DNA of 64,000 nt. It comes from Roseovarius salincola (lineage in GTDB: Bacteria; Pseudomonadota; Alphaproteobacteria; Rhodobacterales; Rhodobacteraceae). The notes beneath the pieces are model-generated. The model searched no databases. It was not told the DNA's origin and saw nothing but the letters and a program-made list of their open reading frames with translations. Positions 59,584 through 64,000 of this stretch are shown here, in pieces. Within the stretch, counting starts at the first letter, position 1; the number at the start of each line of letters is the position of its first letter. Made by a program: the position numbers and the translations under genes. The stretch lies in assembly GCF_026891095.1 (NCBI RefSeq), contig NZ_JAPTNL010000005.1, positions 62,001-126,000 on the forward strand. Reading direction: 5' to 3'.

Positions 59584-60888
59584 ATGTCGTTCAGTTGGCT
59601 CAAATCATATACGCCACGTGGCCTTTACGGGCGGGCAGCGCTGATCCTGCTCTTGCCGGTTGTCAGCCTGTTCCTGGTGATGGCGGTGGTGTTTCTCCAG
59701 CGCCACTTCGAGGGTGTTACCACGCAGATGACCCGCGTCGCCAGCCGAGAGGTTGCGGTATTGCGCGCGAGCGGGCTGTCAGCCGAGGAGACGGGCAATA
59801 CACCGCTGGCCCGATCACTGGGGATTGATATCCGCGCGGTGCCTGTCGAGGCGCTGCCCGAGGGCAACCAGCGACGTTGGTATGACCTGACCGGGATCGT
59901 CGTGATCCGTGAGTTTCAGGCGCTGATCCCAGGGCTGTGGGCGGTGGACCTGCCGGATGACCGTGTGGTGCGGCTTTTCCTTCAGCAGGCCGATGGGATC
60001 TGGCAGATGGAATTCGACCGGGTCCGGGTGTCGCCCAAGAACGCGCACCAGATCTTCGTGAACATGGTTTTCTTCGGCGTTCTGATGACGGTGATCGCCT
60101 ATTTCTATCTGCGCAACCAGCTGCGCCCGATCACCCGGCTGGCGCGCGCCGCCGAAGCTTTTGGCCGGGGCCGTCATGAACCCTACCGCCCTGCGGGCGC
60201 GATAGAGGTGCGCGCGGCCGGAAATGCGTTCCTGGACATGCGCGCGCGGATCGAGCGCCAGATCGAGCAGCGCACGCTGATGCTGTCGGGCGTCAGCCAT
60301 GATCTGCGCACGCCGCTGACGCGGCTGAAGCTGGGTCTTTCCATGCTGGATCATGAGGATCGCATTCCCATGGAGCAGGACGTGGCGGACATGGAACGCC
60401 TGCTTGACGAATTCCTGGCTTTTGCGCGCGGCGCGCAGGAGGGGGCGCCGGTGGCGCTCGACCCTGTGGCGCTGGTCGAGCGGATCGTCGAAGACTGCCA
60501 GCGCGCCGATATTTCGGCGGAGCTTGTCGAGGTGAAGGGGGAGGGGTTGGTGCCGCTGCGCGAGGGTGGTATCCGGCGCGCCATCGAGAACCTGATCAAC
60601 AACGCGGTGCGTTATGGCAGCAGGGCCGAATTGTCGCTGTTGTTGACCGATCGCGCGCTGCGAATCCGGGTCGAGGATGACGGGCCGGGTATCCCGGCGG
60701 CACGGCGCGAAGAGGCGTTGAAGCCCTTTGCCCGGCTGGAACCGGCGCGCAACCAGAACCGGGGCACCGGGGTCGGCTTGGGCCTGTCGATTGCGATGGA
60801 CATCGCGCGGGCGCATGGCGGGACGCTGCGCCTCGGTGAAAGCCAGCGTCTTGGCGGTTTGCGCGCCGATATCGTGATCGGTCGCTGA
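59584..60888 (+). CDS. Membrane sensor histidine kinase (EnvZ-like)
   Basis: This 434-residue protein has two transmembrane helices (LILLLPVVSLFLVMAVVFLQ and FVNMVFFGVLMTVIAYFYL) around a periplasmic domain. A HAMP domain (LRPITRLARAAEAFGRG), a phospho-acceptor His in SGVSHDLRTPLTRLKLGLSM, and an ATPase domain with NLINNAVRYG, VEDDGPGIP and GTGVGLGLSIA follow. It is EnvZ-like, but no response regulator is adjacent, so the partner must be outside the window or elsewhere. The signal is unknown. Confidence 0.88.
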   Translation: MSFSWLKSYTPRGLYGRAALILLLPVVSLFLVMAVVFLQRHFEGVTTQMTRVASREVAVLRASGLSAEETGNTPLARSLGIDIRAVPVEALPEGNQRRWYDLTGIVVIREFQALIPGLWAVDLPDDRVVRLFLQQADGIWQMEFDRVRVSPKNAHQIFVNMVFFGVLMTVIAYFYLRNQLRPITRLARAAEAFGRGRHEPYRPAGAIEVRAAGNAFLDMRARIERQIEQRTLMLSGVSHDLRTPLTRLKLGLSMLDHEDRIPMEQDVADMERLLDEFLAFARGAQEGAPVALDPVALVERIVEDCQRADISAELVEVKGEGLVPLREGGIRRAIENLINNAVRYGSRAELSLLLTDRALRIRVEDDGPGIPAARREEALKPFARLEPARNQNRGTGVGLGLSIAMDIARAHGGTLRLGESQRLGGLRADIVIGR

Positions 60889-60898
60889 GCACGGCGTG

Positions 60899-61498
60899 TC
60901 AGCGCCGGTTGTGCTTACGCCATTCGGCCCAGGCCTCGGGTGTGTCGAGGTCCATTGTAGCGCGCTGGCCGGGCAGGGGCAGTGTGAGGACCTTTTCCTG
61001 CGCGAGAACGGCGCGCGCGCCCTGATCGCCCGATAGGTGCGTCAGCGCCCCGAACAGCCGCGCCGGAAAGATCACCGGATGTCCGGCCTGCCCGCTCAGG
61101 TCGGTGGCGCGGATCGGGTGCGCGGGATCATGACGGAACATGGCCAGGAGGCGTTCAAGATCGCCGGTTTCGAGATCGGGCAGATCTGCGAGTAAAACCA
61201 TCAATCCCATTGCGCTTTGCCCCTGTGCCCATGCCGCGCCGGCGCGAAGCGAGGCCGCGATCCCTTCGGCGGCGTCGGGCAATTCAATGCGCTCTGGCGA
61301 GCCGGATGTCGAAAGTGCCGTGTGACGTGCCTTGTCGCGCAGGCGCAGTGTGACCAGAACCGCACAACCCGTCGCCTCGGCCACCCGAACCTGACGTGCC
61401 AGCAAAGGCAGCCCGTCGACCGGTTCGAGCAGCTTGTCGCGCCCACGCATGCGCGTCGCGTCCCCGGCGGCGGGTATCAGGATGACGATATCGTTCAT
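60899..61498 (-). CDS. MobA-like nucleotidyltransferase
   Basis: This 199-residue protein has the MobA/IspD-type start IVILIPAAGDATRMRGRDKL, then LLADLPDLETGDLERL (metal-binding Asp) and GQAGHPVIFPARLFGALTHL. This pattern is that of the molybdopterin cytidylyltransferase (MocA) subgroup. It could act in maturation of a molybdenum hydroxylase, but no such enzyme is in the window. ATG 61498 follows GGAGG. Confidence 0.8.
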   Translation of the reverse strand: MNDIVILIPAAGDATRMRGRDKLLEPVDGLPLLARQVRVAEATGCAVLVTLRLRDKARHTALSTSGSPERIELPDAAEGIAASLRAGAAWAQGQSAMGLMVLLADLPDLETGDLERLLAMFRHDPAHPIRATDLSGQAGHPVIFPARLFGALTHLSGDQGARAVLAQEKVLTLPLPGQRATMDLDTPEAWAEWRKHNRR

Positions 61499-61605
61499 TG
61501 CGCCTCCGGTCGCACGGTGGCCCGGCACCTGTCGGTCAAGGCAAACGATACCTCCGCCAGCGCCTGTGGGCCAGCTGGAAAACCCTGCTCCATCGCGATA
61601 GGGGT

Positions 61606-64000
61606 TCAGCCGCGCATACGGGCGCCATCGGCGTCGAAAAGCGGTGTCGTGATCAGGCGGGCGGGGCGCATTTCGCCGAGGATCTCGATCTGCGCCTCAA
61701 GCCCCGGCTGGACCAACTCGGATGCGATCAGTGCCAGGGCGATGGATTTCCCGGCATGGTGCGAATAGCCACCCGAGGTACAGAAACCCTGTACCGCGCC
61801 GTCGATCCAGACCGGCTCATAGGCGTTCACATCTGTACCCCCGGCAGTGACTTCGAAAGCGGCGAGGCGACGCGCGGGACCCGCGTGGCGTTCGGCCTCG
61901 GCGGCGGCGCGACCGATGAAATCGGCATCCTTGGAAAAGCGGATGAACCTGTCGAGCCCGGTTTCGGCCGGGGTGTAATCGGGGCCGTATTCATGCAGCC
62001 AGGCCCCGAAGAACTTGTCGAGCCGCAGCGACATCATCGCGCGCATGCCAAAGGGTTCCATCCTGTATGACCGGCCTTCGCGCCAGAGTACGTCCCACAA
62101 GCTGCGCTGCGCCATCGGATCGCAATAGATCTCATAGCCCAGATCGCCGGTGAAGCTGACGCGTTGAATCAGGCAATCGACCATGCCGACATTGGCCCGC
62201 ATGAGCCCCATGAACCGCAGGCCCGCCATATCTGCATCAGTGCAGGCGGCCAGCACATCGCGCGCCTTCGGCCCTGCGATCTGAAAGCCGGTCAGCCGGT
62301 CCGAGATGTTCTCGACCGTCACGCCAGCCTGCGCGTTCTGTTCGAACCAGCGCATGTGATACCCCTGCGCGCCGTAGGATGCGGTGAGTTGAAACGTCGT
62401 CTCATCGCGGCAGGCAACGGTGAAATCGCCGATGATGCGTCCCTTGGGGCTGAGCATCGGGTTGAGCGCCAGCCGACCGGGTTGAGGGATCGTACCGGCC
62501 ATGATCCGGTCAAGCCAAGCCCGCGCCGAAGCACCGCGCACGAGGTATTTGCCGAAATTCTGTACTTCGTTGATGCCCACGGCCTCGCGCACGGCTCGCA
62601 CTTCGCGGGCGGTGGCCGCAAAGGCGTTAGAGCGGCGAAAGCTGGGGGTTTCGAAACGCGGCTCCTCGCCTTTGGCGAAGTAGTTCGGCACTTCCAGCCC
62701 GTATTGATGCCCCCAGACCGCGCCAAGCTGATCGAAGAGGTCATACATCGGCGTTCGCCGGAACGGTCGTGCCGCAGGCAACTCTTCGTTCGGGTAGGAA
62801 ACCGAGAACCGCTTCTGATAGTTCTCGATCACCTTGGGGCGGGTATAGCCGGGGGTGATCCAATCGCCATAGCGCGCCACGTCCATGGCGCTTACATCGC
62901 GCTCGCACTCGCCAGCCGTCATCCATTGCGCCAGCATCAGCCCGACGCCGCCACCCTGGCTGAACCCGGCCATCACGGCGCAGGCGGACCAGTAATTGCG
63001 CAAGCCCGGCACCGGCCCGACCAGCGGGTTGCCGTCCGGCGCGAAGGTGAAGGGGCCGTGGATCACCGATTTCACGCCCGCGCGTCCAAGGGCGGGGAAG
63101 CGGCGATAGGCGAATTCGATACTGTCCTCGATCTTGTCGAAATCGTCGGGTAGCAACTCATGACCGAAATCCCAAGGCGTGCCGTTAACTGCCCAGGGGC
63201 GGCAGGGCTGTTCGTAAAACCCGATGCAGAGTCCGCGGCCTTCCTGACGCAGATAGCTTTCGCCCGCCGGGTCCATCACATGGGGGTGCTCGCCCCCGGC
63301 GTCGATGATCGTGGCGATCTCGGGCACGTCGCCGGTCACGATATACTGGTGTTCCATCGGATGCAGGGGCAGGTAGATCGCCGCCATCGACGCCACCTCG
63401 CGCGCCCATAGCCCTGCGGCATTGACCAGATGCTCGGCGTGGATCGTGCCCTTGGCCGTGACCACGTCCCAGGTGCCGTCGGGGCGCTGATTGGTTTCAT
63501 GGACATGGCAGTTGGTCTCGATCACCGCCCCGGCCATGCGCGCGGCCTTGGCATAGGCATGGGTCGTGCCCGAGGGGTCGAGATGCCCGTCAAGCGGGTC
63601 ATAGAGCCCACCCAGGATGCCTTCGGTATTGGTGACCGGTGCGATCATGGCGATGTCTTCGGGTGTCACGATCTCGGTTTCCAGCCCCATGTAGCGGTGC
63701 TTGGCGCGTTCGGCCAGCAGCATGTCGAAGCGGTCGCGATTGTCGGCGAGGGTCACGCCGCCCACGTGATGCAGCCCGCAGGAGAGGCCAGTGATCTCTT
63801 CGAGTTCCTGGTAAAGCTTAATCGTGTAGCCTTGCAGGGCCGCCATGTTGGTGTCGCCATTGAGCGTATGAAATCCTCCCGCCGCATGCCAGGTGCTGCC
63901 GCTGGTCAGTTCCGAGCGCTCGATCAGCATGACATCCGACCAGCCAAGCTTGGTCAGGTGGTAAAGAACGCTGCATCCGACAACGCCGCCCCCGATCACG
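61606..64000 (-). CDS. FAD-dependent oxidoreductase with GcvT domains (dimethylglycine/sarcosine dehydrogenase type), 3' part
   Basis: The gene runs off the right edge; ~798 residues are visible, starting inside the Rossmann motif VIGGGVVGCSVLYHLTKLGW. An N-terminal FAD domain with SGSTWHAAGG (the usual site of covalent flavin attachment to His) occupies about the first 370 residues. The folate-binding GcvT domain and its C-terminal barrel follow, with DLGYEIYCDP and FMRLDKFFGAWLHEYG-like SLRLDKFFGAWLHEYGPD. Such enzymes demethylate N-methylated glycines and pass C1 units to tetrahydrofolate. This fits the C1-assimilating serine cycle at the other end of the window. Confidence 0.88.
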   Translation of the reverse strand, partial: VIGGGVVGCSVLYHLTKLGWSDVMLIERSELTSGSTWHAAGGFHTLNGDTNMAALQGYTIKLYQELEEITGLSCGLHHVGGVTLADNRDRFDMLLAERAKHRYMGLETEIVTPEDIAMIAPVTNTEGILGGLYDPLDGHLDPSGTTHAYAKAARMAGAVIETNCHVHETNQRPDGTWDVVTAKGTIHAEHLVNAAGLWAREVASMAAIYLPLHPMEHQYIVTGDVPEIATIIDAGGEHPHVMDPAGESYLRQEGRGLCIGFYEQPCRPWAVNGTPWDFGHELLPDDFDKIEDSIEFAYRRFPALGRAGVKSVIHGPFTFAPDGNPLVGPVPGLRNYWSACAVMAGFSQGGGVGLMLAQWMTAGECERDVSAMDVARYGDWITPGYTRPKVIENYQKRFSVSYPNEELPAARPFRRTPMYDLFDQLGAVWGHQYGLEVPNYFAKGEEPRFETPSFRRSNAFAATAREVRAVREAVGINEVQNFGKYLVRGASARAWLDRIMAGTIPQPGRLALNPMLSPKGRIIGDFTVACRDETTFQLTASYGAQGYHMRWFEQNAQAGVTVENISDRLTGFQIAGPKARDVLAACTDADMAGLRFMGLMRANVGMVDCLIQRVSFTGDLGYEIYCDPMAQRSLWDVLWREGRSYRMEPFGMRAMMSLRLDKFFGAWLHEYGPDYTPAETGLDRFIRFSKDADFIGRAAAEAERHAGPARRLAAFEVTAGGTDVNAYEPVWIDGAVQGFCTSGGYSHHAGKSIALALIASELVQPGLEAQIEILGEMRPARLITTPLFDADGARMRG

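Overview
The window looks like chromosome of a Rhodobacteraceae/Roseobacter-type alphaproteobacterium. The evidence is a GC-rich, codon-biased sequence and a serine-cycle operon (sgaA-mcl-mtkA-mtkB) of the type found in marine methylotrophic roseobacters. A fused MrpAB antiporter operon, TRAP and ABC uptake systems and a dimethylglycine-dehydrogenase-like protein fit the same group. This is a family-level inference from protein content; no phylogeny was computed.

Layout. 1-6.9 kb: the 3' part of a PhnM-like amidohydrolase, then the minus-strand serine-cycle operon, a divergent LuxR-type regulator with a degenerate receiver, and a sulfotransferase. 7.3-13.2 kb: a complete Mrp (Mnh) Na+/H+ antiporter operon. 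13.3-22.7 kb: an IclR regulator divergent from a dipeptide-type ABC transporter, followed by a gamma-glutamyltransferase and an M20 peptidase, which together look like a gamma-glutamyl peptide scavenging unit. 22.7-24.6 kb: a junction made of an IS481 transposase remnant, a complete IS630-type element, and the start of a tyrosine integrase cut off by that element.

24.6-58.5 kb is best explained as a genomic island in the 3' end of a tRNA-Asn gene. A 17-bp direct repeat of the tRNA 3' end lies at 24628-24644 and 58476-58492, and an intact integrase lies beside the tRNA. A second, truncated integrase of the same type lies just outside the left repeat, so two islands were probably stacked at one tRNA. 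The left half of the island (24.8-42.4 kb) is a catabolic cluster. It holds an M81 peptidase and LysR pair, a TRAP transporter, homologues of the Ord/OrtA/OrtB enzymes of clostridial ornithine degradation without the ornithine aminomutase, a polar-amino-acid ABC transporter, two class III aminotransferases, a second M81 peptidase, an RpiR regulator and a BKACE (DUF849) enzyme. The likely overall job is import of an unusual (di)amino acid and its conversion to acetyl-CoA, alanine and acetoacetate-type products.

42.4-45.9 kb is a decay zone with fragments of an alpha/beta hydrolase, HsdR and a B3/B4-domain protein, one intact DUF6544-like gene, and an IS3-family element. 45.9-49.8 kb holds a two-gene unit with a phospholipase-D-type nuclease and an uncharacterised partner, a candidate defence system. 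50.2-58.3 kb is the mobility module: a 22-bp iteron-like array, a helix-turn-helix protein, two overlapping tyrosine recombinases, two small unknown proteins, and the tRNA-proximal integrase. 58.6-64 kb returns to ordinary chromosome: an MBL hydrolase, a sensor kinase, a MobA-like nucleotidyltransferase and the 3' part of a GcvT/FAD dehydrogenase.
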